Source: Leucobacter sp. Psy1 (GTDB lineage Bacteria > Actinomycetota > Actinomycetes > Actinomycetales > Microbacteriaceae). From it: DNA of 64,000 bases. The position numbers and the translations under genes are program-made. The stretch lies in the NCBI RefSeq assembly GCF_020096995.1, contig NZ_CP083692.1, forward strand, positions 558,001 to 622,000. Direction: 5' to 3'. The notes under the pieces were generated by a model. That model was given only the letters and a program-made list of their open reading frames with translations, was not told the origin of the DNA and did not search any database. The first letter of the stretch is position 1, and each line of letters begins with the position of its first letter. Below, in pieces: positions 7,358 through 15,074 of the stretch.

Positions 7358-7698
7358 CTCGCAACCGTGTGCAGGGACCGTGGCGCTCTCCAACAGCCCC
7401 TGGGCCCATCGTTGGAGCAGAAGGAGAATGCCCCTCGACGAGCTTGAGCTTCGCCTGTGTTTTTGATCGAGATCGACCAGGTCGCCGTGGCCCGCACTGA
7501 TCTGCGCCCGGTTTGCACGAAGGGCCCGGAGGCGACGTCTCGGAATACCATCGACCTCGAGTCATCACTCCGGGGAACACTCGTGTGGAGACGACCGCGG
7601 GAGGCCTCGCACAGGCCTTTTTCGCACCCATACTTGCCGGATTCTCGCGGGCGAGGCTTGCGGGCAGCTCGAAGCTCTGCGCGAGCAACGCTGGCGCC
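7358..7698. other. 341-bp region without a recognisable gene
   Basis: This stretch lies between the orphan antitoxin and the convergent MazG-like/GyrI-like gene. Open frames cross it on both strands but none gives a protein pattern I recognise, and none has both a convincing start and sensible composition. It contains one terminator-like hairpin (7602-7622). It may be the decayed remains of the toxin gene expected after the antitoxin, but I see no PIN-domain residues that would prove it. Confidence 0.5.
7602..7622 (+). terminator. Rho-independent terminator candidate
   Basis: AGGCCT (7602-7607) and AGGCCT (7613-7618) form a 6-bp stem with a 5-base loop, followed by a T run to 7622. The orientation suits transcription from the antitoxin side. 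The opposite strand has no T run after the stem. Confidence 0.5.
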
Positions 7699-8622
7699 TC
7701 ACCCCACCGGGTCGCGGAGGATCGTCCGGAGGTCGGCCTGGGGTGTCTCGGGTCCGAACGCATCGAGGTGGATTTCGTGGTGCGGGCCACGGCGACGGAG
7801 GCCGCGCGAGGCCGCGAACGCTCCGAGGCGTGCCAGTGTGGCGTGCTCGTCTGCGAATGGGCCGTGGTGCATGACCTGGACGACTTCTTGCTCCGGCTGG
7901 TGCAGGATGGTGATCTCGTCGGTGGGGCGCGCCGGATCCGCGATGCGTTCGACGGCCGCAGCGAGCTGGGCGTCGTCTGTCGCGTCGGGGGCGAGCGCCA
8001 GCACCCGATAGTGCAGCGACGGGATCGGGTTCGTGAGGTAGAAGTCGGCGATCTCGACCGGTGCCGCATCCTCGGGGTACCAGTACTGGAGCTCGACGAC
8101 CGGCGCGGTCGCACTGGGTGAGAGCTCAGTCGCCAGCTGCGTGATGAGCCTTTTCTTGCGGTAGAACTCCTCGGTGCCCGGCGCTCCCAAACCCGCTACG
8201 GCGACGTACGTGGCCGCGGGCACGCTGACCTGTTCCGGGGTGTCCGATGCGCTGAGGTGCGCGGACTCGCTCGGCGCCGTGCGCGCGATCGTGGATGCGA
8301 GGCCCGCCCGGATCCGGCCCATCGTCTCGGGGAACGCTTCGGTTATGTCGATCCCGAGCCGGTCGGCGATGACGAAGACCCACCACATCGATTCGGAGAG
8401 CTTGTGCTCGAGCTCTGCCCGCGGGTCGCCGTCGATCTGCCAGGTGCCTTCTTCTGCGAGCAGGAGTCGCCCGATCTGACCGACGTCGTTGGCGAATCCG
8501 ATCTGCAACTGGTGGGTCGACCAGGTCTTGCCGTTGAACCGCTGCTCGAGGGTCTCGTACATCGCGCGGACCGCGAGTGCTTCGTCTCTGGCGGTGGAGA
8601 GGGCGGCATCAACTGCGGGCAT
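7699..8622 (-). CDS. MazG-like / GyrI-like two-domain protein
   Basis: This 307-aa protein appears to be a fusion. Residues about 15-110 resemble the small all-alpha MazG-like pyrophosphohydrolase fold: LQIGFANDVGQIGRLLL, then ELEHKLSESMWWVFVIADRLGIDITEAF. The usual acidic EExxE-type positions are only partly kept (DVG; HKLSES rather than HELADC), so activity is uncertain. Residues about 145-307 are a GyrI-like small-molecule-binding domain: an aromatic QYWYPEDAAP stretch, HHGPF, and the family ending HHEIHLDAFGPETP then DLRTILRDPVG. It starts 40 bp after the TetR gene stop on the same strand, so the two form an operon. A sensor or stress-binding role is inferred; the ATG follows GGGAG. Confidence 0.75.
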   Translation of the reverse strand: MPAVDAALSTARDEALAVRAMYETLEQRFNGKTWSTHQLQIGFANDVGQIGRLLLAEEGTWQIDGDPRAELEHKLSESMWWVFVIADRLGIDITEAFPETMGRIRAGLASTIARTAPSESAHLSASDTPEQVSVPAATYVAVAGLGAPGTEEFYRKKRLITQLATELSPSATAPVVELQYWYPEDAAPVEIADFYLTNPIPSLHYRVLALAPDATDDAQLAAAVERIADPARPTDEITILHQPEQEVVQVMHHGPFADEHATLARLGAFAASRGLRRRGPHHEIHLDAFGPETPQADLRTILRDPVG

Positions 8623-8661
8623 GTGGGGTCTCCCAGGTGTGGTGGTGGCGTCTTGGGTGGG

Positions 8662-9249
8662 TCAGTGAGTGGGAATTGCGGTGGCGGCACGTCGGGCGAT
8701 GGCGACCAGAGCGTCGCGAGGCGTCCCGTCCGCGGCGCGGATCGCGAAGCCGCTCGAGAGCGCCAGGAGGAGCCCGGCGAGCTCGTCTGGGTCGGCGTCC
8801 TCAGGGACGTCGCCCTCGGCGATACCGCGGCGGAATCGTTCTGCGAAGCGCTCATGAATCTCGACACGGTTGCGGGCCAGCACCGCGAATTCGTCCGACC
8901 CCTCGGGAGTGGCCGCGGCCTGGACCGAGAGGCAGCCAGCGGGACGCCCCGGCATCGTGACCGCTCGGGCGTTCCCGACGAGAAACGCCTCGGCGAACGC
9001 TCGGGTGCTCGGCTGCGCGAGTGCTTCGGTGACGTACCCCATGTTGCGCTCGATGTACCGGCGCAGGGCGGCCTGGAAGAGCTGCGACTTATCGCCGAAG
9101 GCGGCGTAGATGCTTGGCTTGTTGATACCCATGGCCGCCGCGAGGTCGGTGAGGCTCGCGCTCTTGAATCCCTGCGCCCAGAAGACATCGACCGCCGCAT
9201 CGAGTGCGCGATCGGTGTCGAACGCTCGGGGTCTCCCCACTCCAGCCAT
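8662..9249 (-). CDS. TetR-family transcriptional regulator
   Basis: This 195-aa protein has an N-terminal helix-turn-helix of TetR type: GRPRAFDTDRALDAAVDVFW, then GFKSASLTDLAAAMGINKPSIYAAFGDKSQLF (residues about 28-59). The C-terminal half is the variable ligand domain, with RPAGCLSVQAA typical of the AcrR/YvdT-like subgroup. I chose ATG 9249, preceded by AGAGGA, over an upstream in-frame start that has no conserved sequence. An inverted repeat (9272-9295) lies just upstream, between this gene and the divergent CPBP protease gene, and is the probable operator. The regulated genes are probably itself, the downstream MazG/GyrI-like gene and perhaps the divergent gene. Confidence 0.9.
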   Translation of the reverse strand: MAGVGRPRAFDTDRALDAAVDVFWAQGFKSASLTDLAAAMGINKPSIYAAFGDKSQLFQAALRRYIERNMGYVTEALAQPSTRAFAEAFLVGNARAVTMPGRPAGCLSVQAAATPEGSDEFAVLARNRVEIHERFAERFRRGIAEGDVPEDADPDELAGLLLALSSGFAIRAADGTPRDALVAIARRAATAIPTH

Positions 9250-9271
9250 CGCGATCCTCTCGTGTTCGGTA

Positions 9272-9295
9272 TTTCTGTAATGCACAGTACAGAAA
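9272..9295. promoter_or_regulatory. Probable TetR operator
   Basis: TTTCTGTA (9272-9279) and TACAGAAA (9288-9295) are perfect 8-bp arms separated by 8 bp. The site ends 23 bp upstream of the tetR-family start, the normal place for autorepression. It also lies upstream of the divergent CPBP gene, about 70 bp from that gene's -10 box. Confidence 0.65.
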
Positions 9296-9364
9296 GAATG
9301 GGCCGATGTCCACCGAAGACCCCCGCCCGCCCGGAGGTCGCCGACCGTGAGCCGCACGAGTGCG

Positions 9365-9370
9365 TAGACT
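9365..9370 (+). promoter_or_regulatory. -10 element for the CPBP protease gene
   Basis: TAGACT lies 29 bp before the ATG at 9400 and would give a leader of about 23 nt that contains GGGAG at 9391-9395. Confidence 0.4.
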
Positions 9371-9399
9371 CCTCCGAGACGCGGAACCGAGGGAGTGGG

Positions 9400-10107
9400 A
9401 TGAAACAGGGATCATCGAGCGTGGACACTGCAGCGCAGGTGAGGGGTCCAGGCTGGCCAGAGATCCTCGCCGGGGGAGCCGCCTATGTCGCCTCCATCGG
9501 CCTGGTTGTGCTGCTGCTCCCGCTCATCTCGGAGCCGGTCGTGCAGGGGAACGTGGCACTCCTCGTCTCGGGGCTCATGGGGATCATCGCGCTCGCGGTA
9601 GCCGTGCTGATCAGGATCCGGGGCCTTGAGCCGTTCGGCTTCCGCCGGGCGCGACCCCTGCACCTGGGCGTCGGTGCCGGACTCGGTGTGCTCGCCTACG
9701 GTCTCGGTATCGTCGCCGCGCTGGTCTATACCGCGCTGACCGGGCAGGCGGAGAACGTGCAGGAGGGTTATCAGGCCGCGGCCGCCGGCGGCTGGCTCTC
9801 ACTCGCCCTCGCGATCGTCGCCGGTGCGCTGATCACGCCGCTAGGGGAGGAGGGCTTCTTCCGAGGCGTGCTCGCGAATGCGCTGCTGGCGCGCTACGGG
9901 GCGTGGGTCGGTGTGCTGGTAAGCGCCGCGGTCTTCGCCGTTGCGCACGGGATCAACCCGATCCTTCCGGTGGCGTTCGTCGTCGGCGTGATGACGGCGC
10001 TGCTCTTCCGATGGTCGGGGTCGATCTGGCCGGGGGTCGTACTCCACGGCGTCAACAACGCCGTCGCTCTGATCATCCCGCTGATGGTGGGCGTCGCCGA
10101 CGCGTAG
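9400..10107 (+). CDS. CPBP-family intramembrane glutamic/metallo protease
   Basis: This 235-aa protein has about seven hydrophobic segments. The CPBP/Abi (CAAX-like) signature is complete: GEEGFFRGVL (EExxxR), AVFAVAHG (FxxxH) and HGVNNAV (HxxxN), roughly residues 148-225. The family cleaves or binds membrane-embedded substrates and includes prenyl-protein and bacteriocin-immunity proteins; the substrate here is not predictable. The start ATG 9400 has GGGAG at 9391-9395. The gene is divergent from the TetR-family regulator and shares its intergenic inverted repeat. A second CPBP protease is encoded at 18463-19275. Confidence 0.85.
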   Translation: MKQGSSSVDTAAQVRGPGWPEILAGGAAYVASIGLVVLLLPLISEPVVQGNVALLVSGLMGIIALAVAVLIRIRGLEPFGFRRARPLHLGVGAGLGVLAYGLGIVAALVYTALTGQAENVQEGYQAAAAGGWLSLALAIVAGALITPLGEEGFFRGVLANALLARYGAWVGVLVSAAVFAVAHGINPILPVAFVVGVMTALLFRWSGSIWPGVVLHGVNNAVALIIPLMVGVADA

Positions 10108-10143
10108 CGTCGACGCATCCGGATTTCACGGCAGACTGAACCC

Positions 10144-11244
10144 ATGCCTTTCGCCGACGAACTCATCGGGCGCGATGTCGCCCTCCAGTTGAGACAGTCC
10201 CTCCGCGCGGTCGCTCCCGCAGCGGAGTTCGGTGCGCTCGCGCTCGCCGCCGATGGGCTGGCGGACCTGTCCCTCAGGGAGCGGGCGGACCTGCTGCGCG
10301 ACGCGATCCTCGCCGACGTGCCTGGCGACTTCGCGGTGCTCGCGCGAACGGTGCGCGCCGCTCAGGATCGCGATCCCGAGTTCACGGGGTGGATGATCTG
10401 GCCGGTGACGAGCGCGGTCGCCACGCGGGGCATCGGCGAGGGAACGGACGCTTTCGACGATGCCATGGAGCTGCTCTCGGAGTTGACCGGGCGCCTCACC
10501 GCAGAGTTCGCGATTCGCATCCTGCTGCGACACGATCTGGATCGTGCACTCGCGACGATGCTCGCGTGGACCGGGTCACCCGATGAGCACGTGCGTCGCC
10601 TCGCGAGCGAGGGGGCGCGTCCGTACTTGCCGTGGGCGGTCAGGGTGCCGGAGATCCTCGCACGACCGGGGGTGACGATACAGATCCTCGATGCGCTGTA
10701 CCTGGACGACAGCGAGTACGTGCGCCGATCCGTCGCGAATCATCTGAACGACCTCAGCCGGGACCATGCCGATCTCGTCGTCGAGACGGCCCGGCGATGG
10801 ATCGGTGACGGGGTCGCGAGCACCCCGGCGCTGGTGCGGCACGCACTCCGCACGCTCGTGAAGCGCCGGGATCCCGGCGCGCTCGCAGTGCTCGGCTTCG
10901 CTCCGGCGAACATCGCAGTCGATGGTCCGCATCTCGATCGCACCGCCGTGGAGTGGAGCGGTGAGGTGCGGTTCTCCGCGGTGCTCCGCAACGACGGCTC
11001 GGAGGCGGCGAGGATCGCGGTCGACTACGTGGTGCACCACCGTCGTGCCAACGGGAGGCTCGCCGCCAAGGTCTTCAAGCTGACGATCGCGGAACTCGCA
11101 CCTGGTGAGGAGATCCGGGTCGAGCGGACACACTCGTTCCGGCCCATCACGACCCGGAGGTACTATCCCGGGGAGCACGGGATCGCACTTCAGATCAATG
11201 GAACCGCGACCCCGCTCGTCGCCTTCGAGCTGCAGCCCGAGTGA
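10144..11244 (+). CDS. DNA alkylation repair protein, AlkC-like HEAT-repeat glycosylase
   Basis: This 366-aa protein is built of helical repeats: DEHVRRLASEGARPYLPWA, then YLDDSEYVRRSVANHLNDLS and ALVRHALRTLVKRRDPGAL, patterns shared by AlkC/AlkD-type 3-methyladenine glycosylases. The last 90 or so residues (ALAVLGF onwards) form a beta-rich Ig-like domain as in AlkC. These enzymes excise N3- and N7-alkylated bases. The ATG at 10144 follows CAGACT-GAACCC, a -10-like box six bases away, so the mRNA is probably leaderless. I rate the repair-family assignment high and the exact AlkC orthology moderate. Confidence 0.8.
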   Translation: MPFADELIGRDVALQLRQSLRAVAPAAEFGALALAADGLADLSLRERADLLRDAILADVPGDFAVLARTVRAAQDRDPEFTGWMIWPVTSAVATRGIGEGTDAFDDAMELLSELTGRLTAEFAIRILLRHDLDRALATMLAWTGSPDEHVRRLASEGARPYLPWAVRVPEILARPGVTIQILDALYLDDSEYVRRSVANHLNDLSRDHADLVVETARRWIGDGVASTPALVRHALRTLVKRRDPGALAVLGFAPANIAVDGPHLDRTAVEWSGEVRFSAVLRNDGSEAARIAVDYVVHHRRANGRLAAKVFKLTIAELAPGEEIRVERTHSFRPITTRRYYPGEHGIALQINGTATPLVAFELQPE

Positions 11245-11260
11245 TCTCCCGTGGTCGCGT

Positions 11261-11683
11261 TCAGGCGGACGAGGCCCGAGTCTCAGCCAGCGTCCGTTCG
11301 AGCAGCTCGCGCAGCACATCTCGATCGATTCCGCTGAGGCGGGTGAAGTAGAGGCAGGCCGTGCTGGCACGGTGCGTTCCGAGCCTCTCGAGCAGGTCGG
11401 GCCACTTCTCGGCGAAGTCGCTGACGAGGTAGACGGTGTGCTTCGACGCGCCAGGCGCGAAGGCGAGCAGGGGCATGCGCCCGCCGTGCCCGCTCTCGTA
11501 ACGGTACTCGACTTCTCCGAACCCGATGATGCGGCCCGCCCACACCACTGGGCGCTCTCCCGTGAGGTCGCCAAACAGTGCGAGCAGGTCGTCGACTTCG
11601 GGGCGTCGGGGCCCGCGGGCGCGATCCAGGACCTCCGAGACGGGAGTGCCGGTGGGAGACATGGCGGGTGCTGATGCTGACAC
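11261..11683 (-). CDS. DUF1801 domain protein
   Basis: This 140-aa protein matches the DUF1801 (YdhG-like) pattern: VSEVLDRARGPRRPEVDDLLALF, then VVWAGRIIGFGEVEYRYESG near the middle and FAPGASKHTVYLVSDF. The function of the family is not established; members include frataxin-like iron-binding folds. The start is GTG at 11681-11683 with GGAG 7 bases upstream. It begins 12 bp after the stop of the RibD-type reductase gene on the same strand, so the two are probably co-transcribed. Confidence 0.8.
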   Translation of the reverse strand: MSASAPAMSPTGTPVSEVLDRARGPRRPEVDDLLALFGDLTGERPVVWAGRIIGFGEVEYRYESGHGGRMPLLAFAPGASKHTVYLVSDFAEKWPDLLERLGTHRASTACLYFTRLSGIDRDVLRELLERTLAETRASSA

Positions 11684-11695
11684 GGGATGCTCCGT

Positions 11696-12340
11696 TCAGT
11701 CGCGCGTCGCGCGATTCCAGAGATGGTGGGTGAGGCCGCTCGCCGTGCTCACAGATTCGACGTCGAAGCGGGACTCGAGTCCGGCGAGGTGGTCCCAGAC
11801 CCTCACGCCCGTGCCGAGTACCACCGGAATGGTGATGAAGTGGAGAAAGTCGACCAGGTCGGCCTGCAGGAACTCGCTGATCGACGAAGGCCCGCCCCCG
11901 AGGCGGACGTCCTGGCCATCGGCGGCCTCTCGCGCTTGCCGCAGTGCCTCTTCCGGCGTCGCGTCGATGAAGTGGAAGCTCGTCCCGTTCTCGAACGAGA
12001 CCGAGGGGCGCGGGTAGTGGGTGAGCACGAACACGGGTGTCTCGAACGGCGGTGCGTCACCCCACCAGCCGTTCCAGCCGTCCTCCGGCCACTCGCCGGT
12101 TTGAGGGCCGAACTTCTTGCGCCCCATGATCTCGGCTCCGATGCCCTGCCCCCACATGCTGAACAGGGCCCGGTCCACCGTGACCGGTGCGGCGGCCCCG
12201 TGGACTCCGTGGATCACGCGTCCGTCGAATCGGGAGAAGAGGGCCGCTGCATCGCCGATCGGCTTCTCGAAGGTGACGTGATCTCCTGCGGCGTAGCCGT
12301 CGGTTGAGACGAAGAGGTTGTGAACGCGCGTCCGTGACAT
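11696..12340 (-). CDS. RibD C-terminal / dihydrofolate reductase-like protein
   Basis: This 214-aa protein has the dihydrofolate-reductase-like fold of the RibD C-terminal family: VHNLFVSTDGYAAG at the N-terminus, MGRKKFGP in the middle, PVFVLTHYPRPS, and LGGGPSSISEFLQADLVD in the nucleotide-binding loop. Such proteins reduce small substrates with NADPH but many have unknown substrates. I chose ATG 12340, preceded by CAGGAG, over an in-frame ATG 33 bases upstream. It is the first gene of a two-gene unit with the DUF1801 gene. Confidence 0.85.
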   Translation of the reverse strand: MSRTRVHNLFVSTDGYAAGDHVTFEKPIGDAAALFSRFDGRVIHGVHGAAAPVTVDRALFSMWGQGIGAEIMGRKKFGPQTGEWPEDGWNGWWGDAPPFETPVFVLTHYPRPSVSFENGTSFHFIDATPEEALRQAREAADGQDVRLGGGPSSISEFLQADLVDFLHFITIPVVLGTGVRVWDHLAGLESRFDVESVSTASGLTHHLWNRATRD

Positions 12341-12440
12341 CCGGGCTCCTGACTGCGAGGGGGTGAGGATCATTGTCTCTCGACTTCATCGGTTGCGCAC
12401 CTGCTGATCGGTCGTCGATGTGCTCTGGGAGAATGTACTG

Positions 12441-12926
12441 ATGATCCACCTGGAGACCCGTATTGCGGCTCCGCGAGAGGCATGTTTCGCATTGAATCTG
12501 TCGGTCGACGCCCACACCTCGTCGATGGGGAGCTCCCGAGAGCGCGCTATCGCGGGTGTCACGGCGGGACAGATGCGTCAGGGAGACACGGTCACCTGGC
12601 GCGCCACCCACTTCGGGGTGCCCTGGCGGTTGACTTCCCTGATCTCGGAGTGCGAGGCACCGCATCGATTCGTCGACGAGCAGGTTGAGGGGCCGTTCGC
12701 GCACTGGCGGCACGAGCATCACTTCGAGGAGCGCGGATCAGTGACCGTGATGCGGGACATCATCGACTTCGCCGCCCCGTGGGGCCCGCTCGGGCGCCTG
12801 GCAGACAGGCTCGTCCTGGACCGCTATATGCGGTCCCTCATCGTAGAGCGCAACGCCTGGCTCAAGACGGAGCTGGAGCAGACCACGCCTCCCGGTCCAC
12901 TGCGAAATCGAGGTGCGGCATCGTGA
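12441..12926 (+). CDS. SRPBCC (START-like) ligand-binding protein
   Basis: This 161-aa protein shows the SRPBCC/CalC pattern: IHLETRIAAPREACFAL at the start, TWRATHFGVPWRLTSLI, FVDEQVEGPFAHWRHEHHFE and VMRDIIDFAAPWGPLGRLAD. This fold encloses hydrophobic ligands; members are often annotated as cell-division inhibitor-like or polyketide cyclase-like, without evidence of that function. The ATG at 12441 is favoured over 12420 because it starts directly at the first beta strand. The 3' end overlaps the convergent GNAT gene by 65 bp, so the last 20 or so residues are unconserved. Confidence 0.8.
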   Translation: MIHLETRIAAPREACFALNLSVDAHTSSMGSSRERAIAGVTAGQMRQGDTVTWRATHFGVPWRLTSLISECEAPHRFVDEQVEGPFAHWRHEHHFEERGSVTVMRDIIDFAAPWGPLGRLADRLVLDRYMRSLIVERNAWLKTELEQTTPPGPLRNRGAAS

Positions 12927-13404
12927 CACCGCGGTAGTGCTTCTCGAAGCGCCCGCGCACCGTCATGCCGAGCCTGATCGCCACGTTCATCGACGCGATG
13001 TTGGTGTCGCGCACGTGCGCGTGCACCGCGTCCACTTCGAGGTGCGCGAACCCGTGCGCGACGCTGGCCCGTGCCGCTTCCGTGGCGAGACCGCGACCCC
13101 AGACGGCGCGGTTGAAGATGTAACCGACCTCGACGACCGTGCCCTCAGGGGTGGTCTGGCGCGTCAGCCCGCACTGGCCGACGAGGTCGCCGGACGCTCG
13201 GTCGATCGCAGCCCAGAGCCCGATCCCGTCGGTGCGGTACCGATCGAGCATGCGTGCGAGCCACTCGTCGACGGCGTGGTCGTCGAATGCGCCCTCGTAC
13301 GCGGTCATCGTCGTTTCGTCTTGCAGGATGCCGCACAGCGCCTGCCGGTCGACGAACGTCAGTTCGCGCAACTGCAGGCGCGGCGTCTCCAGGATGACGC
13401 TCAC
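12862..13404 (-). CDS. GNAT-family N-acetyltransferase (RimJ/RimL-like)
   Basis: This 180-aa protein has the RimJ/RimL-type acetyltransferase layout: ILETPRLQLRELTFVDRQAL, then LVGQCGLTRQ, VVEVGYIFNRAVWGRGLATEAARA (acetyl-CoA-binding region) and RDTNIASMNVAIRLGM. These enzymes acetylate amino groups of proteins or small molecules; the substrate is not evident. The GTG start overlaps the stop of the upstream HTH-membrane protein gene (GTGA), so its translation is coupled to that gene. It overlaps the convergent SRPBCC gene by 65 bp at the 3' end. Confidence 0.9.
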   Translation of the reverse strand: MSVILETPRLQLRELTFVDRQALCGILQDETTMTAYEGAFDDHAVDEWLARMLDRYRTDGIGLWAAIDRASGDLVGQCGLTRQTTPEGTVVEVGYIFNRAVWGRGLATEAARASVAHGFAHLEVDAVHAHVRDTNIASMNVAIRLGMTVRGRFEKHYRGVTMPHLDFAVDREAWSAPAPS

Positions 13405-14465
13405 GCGGTGCCGTCCGAGGAGGTCTGCGCTGCAGACCGATGACCGGCCGCCCGAGGCACTCGAGGCTGACCGAGCGCGGCGAGTTGTTCAACGACGGGC
13501 ATGTGCGCGGCGGGCACGGCGGCGACGCGGTGCAGGGTCACGAAGAGGGCGAGCATGATCAGACCGCTGAGCAGCTTGTCCAGCACCGACGAGATGATGT
13601 TCGAGGTGAACACGGCGGCGGCGAGGTGGACGCCGCTGTCCTCGAGCGACCCGGTGAAGAGATCGGACAGGTGACCGTGCTTGCCCTCCGAGAGGGCGAT
13701 GAGGATCGGCGTGACGAGCGTCGTGCACGCGAGCGCGACGAGGAGATTCAGTGCGAGGTAGCGCGACAGCGTCGCCCCCATGCGCCAGCTGCGGACGCCG
13801 TAGCCCCAGACGAGGGCACCGGTGGTGCTCACGAGCAGAAATGGGAGTTCGGCCGGATCGCCGAGGCTGCGAACGTCCGCCGCCTGAGCGGCCACCGCGA
13901 CGAGCACGCCGTACCAGGGGCCGAGGGCGATCGCGGCGAGTCCGGTGCCGACCATGTCGAGGTAGACCTGAAGCGCGAGGGCGCGTTGCGCTGCCAGGCC
14001 GAGCACGTTCAGCAGGACGCACCCGACGACGATCACGACCGTGAGGCCGGGCGAGATCCGTTGCGGAGCGAACCGCGCGGGCGCGAAGGATTCCGGCAGC
14101 GATGCGATCTGGGGTTCCGGGGCCGGTGGGGCCGAGGTGCGGGACGCCTTGCGGCTGCGGTCGACCCAGGTGTCGGCCACCTCACGGCTCTCCCCGAGTG
14201 CGAACACGACGTCGCGGAGCAGGTCGGCATCGATGCGGACGCGACCCTCGCGGAAGAGGTTGTACACGGTCGACCTGGCGGGGATCGCTGCGGCCGGTCT
14301 GACGCCGCGTGCGAGCCGGAGTTCACCGACTCGGCGCCCGAGCTCGGCGTACGACGGGGACCCCGCCGCCGCCCGGAGCTCTCTCAGGTCGGTGACGATG
14401 CGGTCCACACTTTCCGGTGCGGCGGCTTCCGGTGCGGCACGGTCGGCCGGGATCGAGTGCGGCAT
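13401..14465 (-). CDS. HTH-type protein with a multi-pass ECF-S-like membrane domain
   Basis: This 354-aa protein has two parts. Residues about 20-95 look like a small regulator domain: VTDLRELRAAAGSPSYAELG, then PARSTVYNLFREGRVRIDADLL, an XRE-like helix-turn-helix often found in actinobacteria. Residues about 145-315 hold roughly six hydrophobic segments, among them LDMVGTGLAAIALGPWYGV, which resembles the substrate-binding membrane components of ECF transporters (LDxxGTxLAAxxxGPxxG). A membrane-bound sensor-regulator is inferred. The ATG at 14465 follows GAAGGA. The stop overlaps the GNAT gene start by four bases. Confidence 0.65.
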   Translation of the reverse strand: MPHSIPADRAAPEAAAPESVDRIVTDLRELRAAAGSPSYAELGRRVGELRLARGVRPAAAIPARSTVYNLFREGRVRIDADLLRDVVFALGESREVADTWVDRSRKASRTSAPPAPEPQIASLPESFAPARFAPQRISPGLTVVIVVGCVLLNVLGLAAQRALALQVYLDMVGTGLAAIALGPWYGVLVAVAAQAADVRSLGDPAELPFLLVSTTGALVWGYGVRSWRMGATLSRYLALNLLVALACTTLVTPILIALSEGKHGHLSDLFTGSLEDSGVHLAAAVFTSNIISSVLDKLLSGLIMLALFVTLHRVAAVPAAHMPVVEQLAALGQPRVPRAAGHRSAAQTSSDGTA

Positions 14466-14594
14466 CAGTGATCCTTCATCGAGACGCAAGCTGCACGACG
14501 TGTGCATGATAGCGACCACGATACACAGGACTTCCGGCATCAGCGGATGGGGCGCATACTGATCCCGTACGCTGCACCGTCGAAGGAGACGCTC

Positions 14595-15020
14595 ATGACC
14601 ACGTCGCTCGCCACCTATATCGCCCTCCCCGGGACCACCGCCGAAGCGATGGAGCACTGGCATGAAATATTCGGGGGCGAACTCGAGATCCTGCGCTACG
14701 GCGACATGGATCTGCAGGGGATGCCGTTCACGCCCGATCCGCAGGGCGTCGCTCACTCGACCCTGATGCTGCCGAGTGGCGGCATCATCGCCGGCGGCGA
14801 CGCGATGGACAGCGAGAACGACTATCCCGTGCGCGGTACGGCGTACTCGCTCCTCTTCACGACGGAGACCCCCGAAGAGGCGAGAGGCTTCATCCGCAGG
14901 CTCCTCGATGGAGGGGGAACCGAGGGTATGCCGTTCGAGCGGGCGCCGTGGGGAGACTGGTACGGGCAGGTCTTCGACCGGTACGGGGTGATGTGGGCGT
15001 TCTCGTCGACAGGTGACTGA
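14595..15020 (+). CDS. VOC-family protein, PhnB-like
   Basis: This 141-aa protein belongs to the PhnB/3-demethylubiquinone-like branch of the vicinal oxygen chelate fold: YIALPGTTAEAMEHWHEIFG, then HSTLMLPSGGIIAGGD and GDWYGQVFDRYGVMWAF at the end. The enzymatic activity of this branch is usually unknown. GAAGGAG at 14582-14588 precedes ATG 14595, and TACGCT at 14568-14573 is a good -10 box giving a short leader. The gene is divergent from the HTH-membrane protein gene. Confidence 0.85.
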   Translation: MTTSLATYIALPGTTAEAMEHWHEIFGGELEILRYGDMDLQGMPFTPDPQGVAHSTLMLPSGGIIAGGDAMDSENDYPVRGTAYSLLFTTETPEEARGFIRRLLDGGGTEGMPFERAPWGDWYGQVFDRYGVMWAFSSTGD

Positions 15021-15074
15021 TGACACCGGGTGCGCCTCCACCGCTGAAGCGGCTCAGGCGGCTAGGTTGGAGAC

